From an uncultured SAR116 cluster alpha proteobacterium (GTDB lineage: Bacteria; Pseudomonadota; Alphaproteobacteria; Puniceispirillales; Marisalimonadaceae), in contig CACNEF010000009.1 in assembly GCA_902619485.1 (NCBI GenBank), forward strand, positions 1 through 40,230: a DNA stretch of 40,230 bases, given 5' to 3'. This document shows positions 27,619 to 35,561 of the stretch, piece by piece (position 1 is the first letter of the stretch; every line of letters starts with the position of its first letter). Made by a program: the position numbers and the translations under genes. The notes under the pieces are model-generated. The model was not told the origin of the DNA, ran no database searches, and was given only the letters and a program-made list of their open reading frames with translations.

Positions 27619-28401
27619 ATGTCTGGTTTTCAAAGATATAAAAAAATCTTGGATCTTTTCTCCGAAGAGAGAAGTTCTTGGACTGTCTTAGAAATTTCAA
27701 AATCACTTAAATCACCATCTAGCACAATATATAGAATTGTCCGAGAAATGGTTATGGCAGAATTTCTTGAAAGTGCGTCAGGATCTTATTTTAGATTAGG
27801 GCCGGCATTCATTAAATTTAATAGAATAATAAAATTTTCTGATCCTTTGGTTAGAGCGGGACAACCATTTCTAAAAAAACTAGCTAATGAAAATCCTATA
27901 ACAAGTGTAAATGTTTTAGCAAGACTCTATGGAAATAATGTGATGTGCGTTGCTGACTATAAAAGTCCATCTTTTAAAAAAAATACAAGTTATCAAAGAG
28001 GTAAATTAATGCCGTTAATTTACGGTGCAACTTCCAGGGCAATCATTATGCAAATTACTGGCAAAAGGTTAGAAGATTTAATTAATTTAGAGAATTTTAA
28101 ATCAGATGAAGATAAAAAAAATTTTTTGAAAGATTTAAAGAGTGATAGAAAAAAAGGATACTGTTTTACAGAAGGTCAAGTAGATAAAGGTCTCATTGGT
28201 TTTGCTGTTTCAATCAGTAACAAAAAATTGGGCATTGAAGCGTCTTTAAGTTCAATATTCAATTTAGATGATTTTCTTTTAGAGCATGAGCCCTTAATTT
28301 ATGCTAATCTTACAACTTATGGTTTATTAGTAGAAAAGTACATTAATGAAATTTTTGAAGATATTCAAAAGTATCATCATGAAACAAATTCAATAGGGTA
28401 A
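27619..28401 (+). CDS. IclR-family transcriptional regulator
   Basis: A 260-aa regulator with an N-terminal winged helix-turn-helix (about 5-65, YKKILDLFSEE to KSPSSTIYRIVREM) and a C-terminal IclR effector domain (GATSRAIIMQ, KKGYCFTEGQVDKGLIGFAV). IclR proteins often control aromatic-acid operons with a pathway intermediate as effector. It is embedded in the operon 8 bases after the hydroxylase and 4 bases before the second dioxygenase, so it is likely autoregulated with the cluster. Confidence 0.92.
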   Translation: MSGFQRYKKILDLFSEERSSWTVLEISKSLKSPSSTIYRIVREMVMAEFLESASGSYFRLGPAFIKFNRIIKFSDPLVRAGQPFLKKLANENPITSVNVLARLYGNNVMCVADYKSPSFKKNTSYQRGKLMPLIYGATSRAIIMQITGKRLEDLINLENFKSDEDKKNFLKDLKSDRKKGYCFTEGQVDKGLIGFAVSISNKKLGIEASLSSIFNLDDFLLEHEPLIYANLTTYGLLVEKYINEIFEDIQKYHHETNSIG

Positions 28402-28405
28402 ATAA

Positions 28406-29248
28406 ATGTCTCTAGATGCTGTTCAAGCTAATATTTCATTACACCATCTTGAAATAAAAAGTAGTGACCCAAAAATGTTAGCTGAATTTTATTCAAAAGT
28501 AATGAATATGAATATAAACAGGCTGACAAATCAAAAGTTTTTATGCGAGGGGCCTGGTCGAAAAATAATAATAACAACAGGAAAAAACAAGACACTTGGC
28601 TATGCAGGGATGGTTTGTAAAAATGAAGAAAATTTAGAGAGGTATAAAGAATTTTTAAAAATAAATAAATGTCAAATTAATGCTTTTGTTTCAGAGCTTT
28701 ATCAGTCAGGATCCTTTGCATTACGAGATCCTGATAACAATATGATTTGTTTTGGCGTTTTAAAAAAAGAAAATAATTTTTTAACAAAAGGCATTTATGC
28801 ACCGTTGCAGCATTTAACTTTTGCATCTAAAGACGTTGAGAAGTTTCAAAATTTTTATCAAAAAAAACTTGGTTTTCAAGTAACTGACAGAGTAGTAAAA
28901 AGTACTGGTGAACTTGCAACCTGTTTTACAACGTCAAATCACGAACATCATACAATTGCGTGTTTTAAATCTTCACAAAATGGAATGGATCATCACTCAT
29001 ATGAAGCTGGTGAATGGAATAATATAAAAATTTGGTGTGATCATTTTGCCCATAATAATGTAAAGTTGATGTGGGGTCCTGGTAGACATGGTCCAGGAAA
29101 TAATTTATTTGTATTTATCGAAGATATTGATGGAAACTGGATAGAAATATCTGCTGAATTGGAAACGGTAATTGGTCGACCGCCAAAAAACTGGCCTCAA
29201 GAAGAAAAAACCCTGAATTTATGGGGAAAAGCGATTATGAGATCTTAA
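28406..29248 (+). CDS. VOC-family extradiol dioxygenase, second copy
   Basis: A 280-aa two-domain vicinal-oxygen-chelate protein resembling extradiol dioxygenases. Candidate metal ligands are His136 (PLQHLTFAS), His196 or His197 (GMDHHSYE) and Glu247 (GNWIEISAE), so the metal site looks intact. The N-terminal domain has LHHLEIKSSDPKMLAEFYS. It is distantly related to the dioxygenase at 25173 and is not a recent copy. It may cleave a second ring or intermediate, or take over when the substituent differs. The ribosome site is weak, and coupling to iclR translation is likely. Confidence 0.85.
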   Translation: MSLDAVQANISLHHLEIKSSDPKMLAEFYSKVMNMNINRLTNQKFLCEGPGRKIIITTGKNKTLGYAGMVCKNEENLERYKEFLKINKCQINAFVSELYQSGSFALRDPDNNMICFGVLKKENNFLTKGIYAPLQHLTFASKDVEKFQNFYQKKLGFQVTDRVVKSTGELATCFTTSNHEHHTIACFKSSQNGMDHHSYEAGEWNNIKIWCDHFAHNNVKLMWGPGRHGPGNNLFVFIEDIDGNWIEISAELETVIGRPPKNWPQEEKTLNLWGKAIMRS

Positions 29249-29261
29249 GAGAGGAAATAAA

Positions 29262-30119
29262 ATGAAATTACTAAGTTTTACCAGATTAGGAAAAACAGGT
29301 TTTGGAGCAGTTGTTAAAGATGGAATTATTGATCTTACAGGCAAATTAGATCCTGAAATTAATACTATTAAAGAATTAATTTCACTTAATATGGAAGATG
29401 AAGCAGAAGAGTATATAGCTGGTAAAACAAAAGACTTGTCTTTTTCAGATTTTACCTTTTTACCTGTAATTCCAAATCCAGAAAAAATTATGTGTATTGG
29501 GTTAAATTATTTAGAGCATAAAAAAGAAACTGGTAGACCTGATGTTGATAACCCAACAATTTTCACAAGATTTGCAGATTCTCAAGTTGCTCATTTGCAA
29601 CCTTTGATTAAACCCGACAACTCTGATCGTTTTGATTATGAAGCTGAAATGGCAATTGTTATCGGTAAAGGTGGTAGGTTTATTTCCGAAGAGGATGCAT
29701 TAAATCATATAGCTGGTTATACATGTTATAATGATGGGAGTGTAAGAAATTATCAAAGACACACTTCTCAATTTACCCCAGGTAAAACTTTTCCAGGCAC
29801 CGGTGGCTTTGGACCTTATTTAGTTACACCGAGTGAAGTAGGTGATTATAGAAAGCTACCAATTGAATTAAGATTAAATGGAAATGTAATGCAGAAAGCC
29901 ACATTAGCTGATCTAATTTTTCCAATTCCAAGACTAATTAGTTACATATCAGAATTTACTGCATTATCATCTGGAGATGTCATTGTTACAGGTACTCCTG
30001 GTGGTGTTGGAGATAAAAGGAATCCACCTGTATACATGGTTCCAGGAGATATTGTTGAAGTTGATATCGGGTTATTAGGAGTTTTAAAAAACCCAGTGAT
30101 TGCAGCACCAAAGTTATAA
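29262..30119 (+). CDS. Fumarylacetoacetate hydrolase-family protein
   Basis: A 285-aa FAH-fold enzyme. CIGLNYLEHKKETG (78-91) and DYEAEMAIVIG (125-135, metal ligands Glu127 and Glu129) with YNDGSVRNYQ (Asp158) form the magnesium site; FPGTGGFGPYLVT follows. Members hydrolyse or decarboxylate the 2,4-dioxo or 2-hydroxy-dienoic acids formed by ring cleavage (acylpyruvases, 5-carboxymethyl-2-hydroxymuconate pathway enzymes). In this cluster it probably acts on the ring-opening product. GAGGAAATAAA precedes the ATG, one of the better ribosome sites here. Confidence 0.9.
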   Translation: MKLLSFTRLGKTGFGAVVKDGIIDLTGKLDPEINTIKELISLNMEDEAEEYIAGKTKDLSFSDFTFLPVIPNPEKIMCIGLNYLEHKKETGRPDVDNPTIFTRFADSQVAHLQPLIKPDNSDRFDYEAEMAIVIGKGGRFISEEDALNHIAGYTCYNDGSVRNYQRHTSQFTPGKTFPGTGGFGPYLVTPSEVGDYRKLPIELRLNGNVMQKATLADLIFPIPRLISYISEFTALSSGDVIVTGTPGGVGDKRNPPVYMVPGDIVEVDIGLLGVLKNPVIAAPKL

Positions 30120-30145
30120 TTTAAATTTAAGAGGATTTATGAATA

Positions 30146-30838
30146 ATGAATAAATCTTTAATTACAAACTTTTTATCAACATTAATTATAATTGTAGGTT
30201 ATCTTTATCAAGAAAATTATCCCTTCATTATAATCACAGGAGTATTTGCTTTATCGGGTAGCTTAACTAATTGGTTAGCTATTCATATGTTGTTTGAAAA
30301 AGTACCTCTTTTATATGGATCTGGAGTTATCCTAGATAAATTCGAAGATATTAAACTAGGAATAAAGAACCTTATTTTACAAGAGTTATTCACTGAAACC
30401 CAGATAAATAATTTTTTACTAGATAATAAAGTTAGTACTTCGGAAACAATCATTAATAAGATTGATTTTGATAAGGTTTTTATAGGCCTAGTAGAAGCAA
30501 TAGAGGGTTCACAATTAGGTGGTATGCTTGTAATGGTTGGTGGTCGAAAAGCTCTTGATCCGCTTAAAGAGCCATTCACTAAAAAATTAAAAATAATTAT
30601 TGAAGACTTTGTAACTGAAAATACTTCGAATGATAATAGTTCTGATACTACTGCGTCCTTATTATTAAAGATTGAAAATATATTAGACGCTAGATTAGCT
30701 GATTTGTCTCCTGAAGATATAAAACTTATTATTCAAAAAATGATTCAGAAGCACCTTGGATGGCTCGTGGTTTGGGGTGGTTTTTTTGGTGGCTTGTTGG
30801 GTTTAATACTAAGTCCTATTGGATTTAATATTTTGTAA
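30146..30838 (+). CDS. DUF445-family membrane protein
   Basis: A 230-aa protein with N-terminal hydrophobic segments (about 5-35), the DUF445 hallmark SGSLTNWLAIHMLFEKVP (37-54), a charged middle region, and a C-terminal membrane helix (WLVVWGGFFGGLLGLILSP). The family has no established function. It is shorter than many members. It follows the FAH-family gene by 26 bases with GAGGA upstream and precedes the operon terminator, so it is transcribed with the aromatic cluster. Whether it takes part in that pathway or only shares the transcript is not known. Confidence 0.85.
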   Translation: MNKSLITNFLSTLIIIVGYLYQENYPFIIITGVFALSGSLTNWLAIHMLFEKVPLLYGSGVILDKFEDIKLGIKNLILQELFTETQINNFLLDNKVSTSETIINKIDFDKVFIGLVEAIEGSQLGGMLVMVGGRKALDPLKEPFTKKLKIIIEDFVTENTSNDNSSDTTASLLLKIENILDARLADLSPEDIKLIIQKMIQKHLGWLVVWGGFFGGLLGLILSPIGFNIL

Positions 30839-30846
30839 AATGGATA

Positions 30847-30882
30847 AAGAAGAGTATAAAAATATACTCTTCTTAATTTTTT
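30847..30882 (+). terminator. Terminator of the aromatic operon
   Basis: A 12-bp perfect stem (AAGAAGAGTATA / TATACTCTTCTT, 30847-30858 and 30863-30874) with loop AAAA is followed by AATTTTTT on the plus strand. It fills the 44-base gap between the convergent DUF445 and SDR genes. It is strongest for rightward transcription; the leftward tail is less T-rich but may also serve the SDR gene. Confidence 0.85.
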
Positions 30883-31587
30883 CTACGAAATTAGCCAGCC
30901 ACCATCAATATCAATTGTTGTTCCAGTAATGAATTCATTTTCAATCGCAAAAATTATTCCAGTAGCCACTTCATCTGGAGTTCCTGCTCTAGGTATTAGA
31001 TTGTTGTTAGTTGTGTTTTTATAATAATCTTCTCTTTCTTTACCTTGAAGAGGACTCATGGGAGTATCAATAATTCCAGGTGAAACTATATTAATTCTTT
31101 TTGGAGCTATCTCAGGGGCTATACCTCTTGCAAATGCTTCTACAGCACCACCTACAGATGAAATGGCAATTTGCCCAGGTCTACATTTTCTAGCAGGAGA
31201 GCCACTTACTAAGACAATGTTTCCATTGTTCTTAAGATTTTTAGTACCATATCTAACCACATTAGTATATCCCCACAACTTATCAAATGAGGCTTTGTAA
31301 CCATCTAAATCCATGGATAAAAATGGTCCAACGGCTCTGGCGCCGCCTGTAGCTGAATTAACTAAAATGTCATATTCGCCTTCTTCTTGAAAAAACTTTT
31401 CTAAAGCATCTTTGTCTAAAACATTCATTTTTTTTGTTATAACATTTGTGGGGGCATTTTTTAATTTATCAGGGTTTCGGCTTAGTGCTATTACATGAGC
31501 ACCTTTATCTGACAACATCTGTGTAGCTGAAAGCCCTATCCCAGATGTGCCTCCAAAAACAATAGCCTTTTTACCATTAATATCCAT
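30883..31587 (-). CDS. SDR-fold protein without the catalytic Tyr/Lys
   Basis: Short-chain dehydrogenase/reductase fold (234 aa). The cofactor loop FGGTSGIG (11-18), NSATGG region, SPGIIDTP (169-176) and GTTIDIDGGWL are all present. The YxxxK active-site motif is not: the aligned segment PGQIAISSVGGAVEAF has Ile142 and Gly146 where Tyr and Lys should be. A subgroup of SDRs of unknown function (Lin1944-like) is known to lack these residues. It may bind NAD(P) as a sensor or use other chemistry. It converges with the aromatic operon and is divergent from the AlaX gene. Confidence 0.87.
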   Translation of the reverse strand: MDINGKKAIVFGGTSGIGLSATQMLSDKGAHVIALSRNPDKLKNAPTNVITKKMNVLDKDALEKFFQEEGEYDILVNSATGGARAVGPFLSMDLDGYKASFDKLWGYTNVVRYGTKNLKNNGNIVLVSGSPARKCRPGQIAISSVGGAVEAFARGIAPEIAPKRINIVSPGIIDTPMSPLQGKEREDYYKNTTNNNLIPRAGTPDEVATGIIFAIENEFITGTTIDIDGGWLIS

Positions 31588-31686
31588 TTTATTTATCCTT
31601 CAAATTTTTTTATAATTTAGAAAATTTTTATAACATTTTACTTTGAGATTTGTTAGTAAGGTTTAAGATATATTAAAGGTATTAAA

Positions 31687-32379
31687 ATGACAATTGAGTT
31701 ATTCAGAAACGATTCATATTTGATAGAACATAATACAATTATCTCTGAAATTGTGTCTGAAGGTTTAGTTCTAAATGAAACTATTTTTTATCCTGAAGGC
31801 GGTGGTCAGCCTGGAGATGAAGGTTCAATCACAATAGATAATCAAACAATTAACGTTATTGGTACTAGATATATCAATAATAAATTAGTTCATTTGGTTG
31901 AAAATATTGATGGTTTAAAAAAAGATGAAGAGGTAAGATTAAATTTAAATTGGGTAAAAAGATATAGTTATATGAAAGTGCATACTTCTCTTCACCTATT
32001 ATGTTCAATTATCCCTTTTCCTGTTACGGGAGGATCTATAGGTGATGGAAGAGGTCGTCTAGACTTTGATCTTGAAAGCAAGCCTGACAAAGAAGAAGTT
32101 TTAAAAAAAATTAATCAATTAATTAATGAAGACTTTTCAATTTATATAACAAGCATAACAGATAAAGAGTTAGACGAAAATCCAGAATTAGTAAGAACTA
32201 TGGCGGTGAATCCTCCAAGAGGATCAGGACAAATAAGAATGATAAAAATTGGAGATAATATTGATTTTCAGCCATGTGGTGGAACACATGTAAATAAAAC
32301 ATCTGAGATTGATCACGTCAAATCTGTAAAAATAGAAAATAAAGGTAAAATGAATAAAAGAATAATTTTAAATTTTTAA
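31687..32379 (+). CDS. AlaX-type alanyl-tRNA editing protein
   Basis: Free-standing editing domain (230 aa) related to the C-terminal part of alanyl-tRNA synthetase, removing wrongly attached Ser or Gly from tRNA-Ala. The zinc site is visible as HTSLH (His99, His103) and CGGTH (Cys197, His201), and the FYPEGGGQPGD segment (34-44) is characteristic. The length is within the AlaX range. It stands alone, converging with the methyltransferase gene with 3 bases between stops. Confidence 0.88.
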   Translation: MTIELFRNDSYLIEHNTIISEIVSEGLVLNETIFYPEGGGQPGDEGSITIDNQTINVIGTRYINNKLVHLVENIDGLKKDEEVRLNLNWVKRYSYMKVHTSLHLLCSIIPFPVTGGSIGDGRGRLDFDLESKPDKEEVLKKINQLINEDFSIYITSITDKELDENPELVRTMAVNPPRGSGQIRMIKIGDNIDFQPCGGTHVNKTSEIDHVKSVKIENKGKMNKRIILNF

Positions 32380-32382
32380 AAA

Positions 32383-33207
32383 TTATTTTTTACAAACAAT
32401 CTCAAATGGTAAAGTACGCTCTTCTTTAATAGATTTCATAGAGTTAATAGATCTTTGTTTCATTGTAGCTCCTCCAATCACATGAATTCCAAGAATAGGC
32501 TTTTCCTTTTCAGTTTTAATATCGATCATTTTTTCATAGCCTGAGATATATTTCTCTGATGTTTCAATAATTTGAATATCATAAAATCCAATTTCCTTTA
32601 ATAACGATATGGTACTTTCAGGAGACAATAAAAAACTCATCTCAGATGTATCTGCCCATGGTAATGGGAAAATTGGATTTCCTTTTGGTCCTAATCCATG
32701 TTCTGAAAAAGCAAAAAAAGTCCCTTCTTTTAAAACTCTAAATGCTTCCAAAAAAAAATCTTTTCTGTTTTTGATATTCATAGTTACATGTTGCGAATAT
32801 CCACCGTCAAAAGTTTCATCTTCAAAATCTAGAGTTTCACCATTTCCAATTTGAAGAGATACTTGCTTGGACATTGAGGTAAGATTGTTAAACTTATTAC
32901 CAATTTCTACAAAGCTTGGTGTTATATCAATTCCTGTTATGAAACATTTAAATTGTTTTGCAAAATATCTTGCAGGTCCCCCAAGTCCACATCCAATATC
33001 TATGATTGTTTGATTTTCAGATATTGGCATCCTTTTCCCGAGATCTACAGTAGCTGCAATACCTCGAGCATGATACTGATCAATAGGAAATAAATCTTCA
33101 ATCTCTAATTTTCTATCATTCAAACCAGCCTCTGACATAGCTTTACGGATTCTTGAATGAATGTCACCTCGAGTCCAAAAAGTTTTTATATCAGATTTAT
33201 TTACCAT
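32383..33207 (-). CDS. Class I SAM-dependent methyltransferase
   Basis: A 274-aa methyltransferase with motif I IIDIGCGLGG (68-77), an acidic end of strand 2 (TGIDIT) and a motif IV-like GGYSQHVTMNI. The FPIDQYHARGIAATVDL segment before motif I recalls sarcosine/dimethylglycine N-methyltransferases and related small-molecule enzymes. The substrate is not determined. It starts a single base after the GMC oxidoreductase stop, so the two are one unit. With a choline-dehydrogenase-like partner, a role around methylated amines or betaine is possible but inferred. Confidence 0.82.
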   Translation of the reverse strand: MVNKSDIKTFWTRGDIHSRIRKAMSEAGLNDRKLEIEDLFPIDQYHARGIAATVDLGKRMPISENQTIIDIGCGLGGPARYFAKQFKCFITGIDITPSFVEIGNKFNNLTSMSKQVSLQIGNGETLDFEDETFDGGYSQHVTMNIKNRKDFFLEAFRVLKEGTFFAFSEHGLGPKGNPIFPLPWADTSEMSFLLSPESTISLLKEIGFYDIQIIETSEKYISGYEKMIDIKTEKEKPILGIHVIGGATMKQRSINSMKSIKEERTLPFEIVCKK

Positions 33208-33208
33208 T

Positions 33209-34804
33209 TTAGTTATTCAATATAAAGTCAGCACAACGTTCACCAATCATTATACAAACTGCATTTGTATTCCCGGAGACTAGTGTTGGCATAATTGATG
33301 CATCAGCAATACGAAGACCTTTAATGCCATGAACTTTTAAATTTTTGTCAACAACTGATTCTTGGTCAAATCCCATTTTACATGTCCCTGAAGGATGATA
33401 AAGCGTCTCAGCTTTGTTCCTGATAAATTGCATAATGTCTTCATCTGAAGAAAAATTGTAACCAGGTTGAGTTTCGGTATCACAAAATTCTTTCATTGCT
33501 TCTGACTGCATAAGTTTTCTAATTAATTTAACTCCCGCGACAAGAGTGTCTCTGTCTAACTGACTCGATAAAAAATTATATTTTATACTAGGATATTCTT
33601 CTGGATTATCTGACTTAATATGAATGGTTCCCTTACTTTCAGGTAGGTTTTGATTAACAGTGCAGGTAATACCTGGTTCCTTTCCTAAGGTTCTTTTCCC
33701 ATTATTTAGTACAACCTTATATGGAATAAAATGTACTTGAATGTCCGGTGCAACTAATTCTTTTCTAGTTTTGAAAAATCCAAGAATTGGAGCTGATGGT
33801 AAAGTTAAAAAACCTTGTCTCTTAAAAGCATAAGCTAGAACTTGTTTTATTAAATTCACACCTCGAGCTTTATCATTATACGATATTCCTCTTTTAGTAA
33901 TATTATATACTAATCTTGGACCTAAATGATCTCTTAAATTTTCTCCAACTCCTTTTAATTCATGAACTAAAGATATTCCTTTTTCTTCTAAAATAGATCT
34001 ATTTCCAATTCCAGAAAGCTCTAATATTTGTGGTGAGTTTATAGCTCCTCCACATAAAATAACTTCGTTCTGAACAAAAAAATCTTTATTTTTATTTTTA
34101 TTTTTAACTTTAACTCCAATACACGTCTTACCATCAAACAACAACTTTGTAACAAGTGTATTACTAATTATTGTAAGATTTTTCCTTGATCTAATCGGCT
34201 TTAAATAAGCTACTTCTGCGCTCATTCTTTCGCCTTTAAATATAGTTGTTTGTGTATAACTTATTCCTTCTTGTTTATCACCATTATAGTCTTTATTGAT
34301 AGGAATACCTATTTCACCCGCACCTTTAAATAACCCGTCATAAATTGGGTTTCTATCTACAACTTCAGAAATTTTTAACGGGCCTTCAGAACTTCTAAGT
34401 TCTGTTATATCACCTTGGTAATTTTCAATTTTTTTAAAGAATGGTAAAACATCGTCATAAGACCAGCCAGTATTTCCCATTTGAGCCCAAGTATCATAAT
34501 CAAGTTTGTTACCTCTTACATAGACAAGCCCATTAATAGAGCTTGATCCTCCAAGTAATTTTCCACGTGGTATAGGAATTTGTCTATTAGAAGTGTTTTC
34601 TTCAGGCTCAGACCTATATCTCCAATTAGCTTTTGGATTATCAATTAAAAGTGCAAAACTTGCTGGAAGTCTTGATAAAGGATGTGAGGATCTTCCAGCC
34701 TCTATTAACAATACTTTGTTATTTGGATTTTCTGATAATCTATTTGCAACAGCACAACCAGCGGAACCGGCACCAACTATGATATAATTATAGTCTTTAT
34801 TCAT
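33209..34804 (-). CDS. GMC-family FAD oxidoreductase (choline dehydrogenase-like)
   Basis: FAD-dependent alcohol oxidoreductase (531 aa) of the glucose-methanol-choline family. The N-terminal FAD loop is VGAGSAGCAVANRLSE, GMC signature 1 is in PRGKLLGGSSSINGLVYVRG, signature 2 in GAINSPQILELSGIG, and the catalytic pair is His470 (LYHPSGTCKMG) and Asn514 (SGNTNA), 44 residues apart as in choline oxidase. It oxidises a primary alcohol to an aldehyde; choline, other alcohols or polyethers are candidates, and I would not assign betA. It is first in a two-gene unit with the methyltransferase and divergent from the TerC gene. Confidence 0.9.
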   Translation of the reverse strand: MNKDYNYIIVGAGSAGCAVANRLSENPNNKVLLIEAGRSSHPLSRLPASFALLIDNPKANWRYRSEPEENTSNRQIPIPRGKLLGGSSSINGLVYVRGNKLDYDTWAQMGNTGWSYDDVLPFFKKIENYQGDITELRSSEGPLKISEVVDRNPIYDGLFKGAGEIGIPINKDYNGDKQEGISYTQTTIFKGERMSAEVAYLKPIRSRKNLTIISNTLVTKLLFDGKTCIGVKVKNKNKNKDFFVQNEVILCGGAINSPQILELSGIGNRSILEEKGISLVHELKGVGENLRDHLGPRLVYNITKRGISYNDKARGVNLIKQVLAYAFKRQGFLTLPSAPILGFFKTRKELVAPDIQVHFIPYKVVLNNGKRTLGKEPGITCTVNQNLPESKGTIHIKSDNPEEYPSIKYNFLSSQLDRDTLVAGVKLIRKLMQSEAMKEFCDTETQPGYNFSSDEDIMQFIRNKAETLYHPSGTCKMGFDQESVVDKNLKVHGIKGLRIADASIMPTLVSGNTNAVCIMIGERCADFILNN

Positions 34805-34952
34805 TTTTATTACCTTCGTATCAGGAGATAGTAGTCATTTATACTTTCATATCAATCCTAAAATATAATAAATTCAATTAATTTAAATTTATCACGTCAT
34901 TGATAAAACATTTAAACAATGTTAACTATCCGACAAATTAGGAGATTAAAAT

Positions 34953-35561
34953 TTGCTTGAATGGATATTGGATGTAACTCAAATAATTATTGCTGACATT
35001 GTACTATCTGGTGACAATGCTCTAATAATTGGGATGGCAGCAGCAGCAGTTCCAGAAGAAAGTCGTAAAAAAGTAATTTTTATTGGACTAATGGCAGCTG
35101 CCGTCCTTAGAGTTTTATTTGCTCTTATTGCTTCTTATTTGATAAGCATTCCTGGATTACTCTTATCAGGTGGATTATTACTTTTTTGGGTTTGTTGGAA
35201 ATTTTACAATGACATAAAAGAATTTTCATCAAAAGATGTAGAAAAAGAAAAGCTCCAAAAAGATGTGTCTGGAAAAGGCCTTAGGGGAGCACTGATAACT
35301 ATTATAATAGCCGATATTTCAATGTCTCTTGATAACGTTATAGCCATTACGGCAATAGCAAGGGATAATAAAACCCTTTTAATTTTAGGAATAGCCTTTG
35401 CAATATTAATAATGGCTTTGTTTGCAACTGCTATTGTTAAGCTATTAACCAAGTTTAAATGGTTATCATATTTAGGTCTTGCTTTTTTAGTTTACCTATC
35501 ATCTAAAATGACTCTAGATGGTTGGTTGCAAATCTACCCTTACATAAATAACTATTTATGA
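34953..35561 (+). CDS. TerC/YjbE-family integral membrane protein
   Basis: A 202-aa membrane protein with about six to seven hydrophobic segments. Both TerC-family half-motifs are present: VLSGDNALII (17-26) and SMSLDNVIAI (123-132), whose Asp and Asn residues sit in the membrane and are thought to bind metal. Relatives have been linked to manganese export and tellurite resistance, so metal-ion transport is a reasonable expectation. The start is a TTG at 34953 with GGAG eight bases upstream; no in-frame ATG precedes the first motif. It overlaps the stop of the convergent dctQM gene by 6 bases. Confidence 0.87.
   Translation: MLEWILDVTQIIIADIVLSGDNALIIGMAAAAVPEESRKKVIFIGLMAAAVLRVLFALIASYLISIPGLLLSGGLLLFWVCWKFYNDIKEFSSKDVEKEKLQKDVSGKGLRGALITIIIADISMSLDNVIAITAIARDNKTLLILGIAFAILIMALFATAIVKLLTKFKWLSYLGLAFLVYLSSKMTLDGWLQIYPYINNYL

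Noticed and set aside
32362-32386. A+T-only inverted repeat between alaX and the methyltransferase gene
   Set aside because: An 8-bp stem made only of A-T pairs with a 9-base loop in A+T-rich DNA is too weak to call a terminator, though transcripts must end somewhere near.
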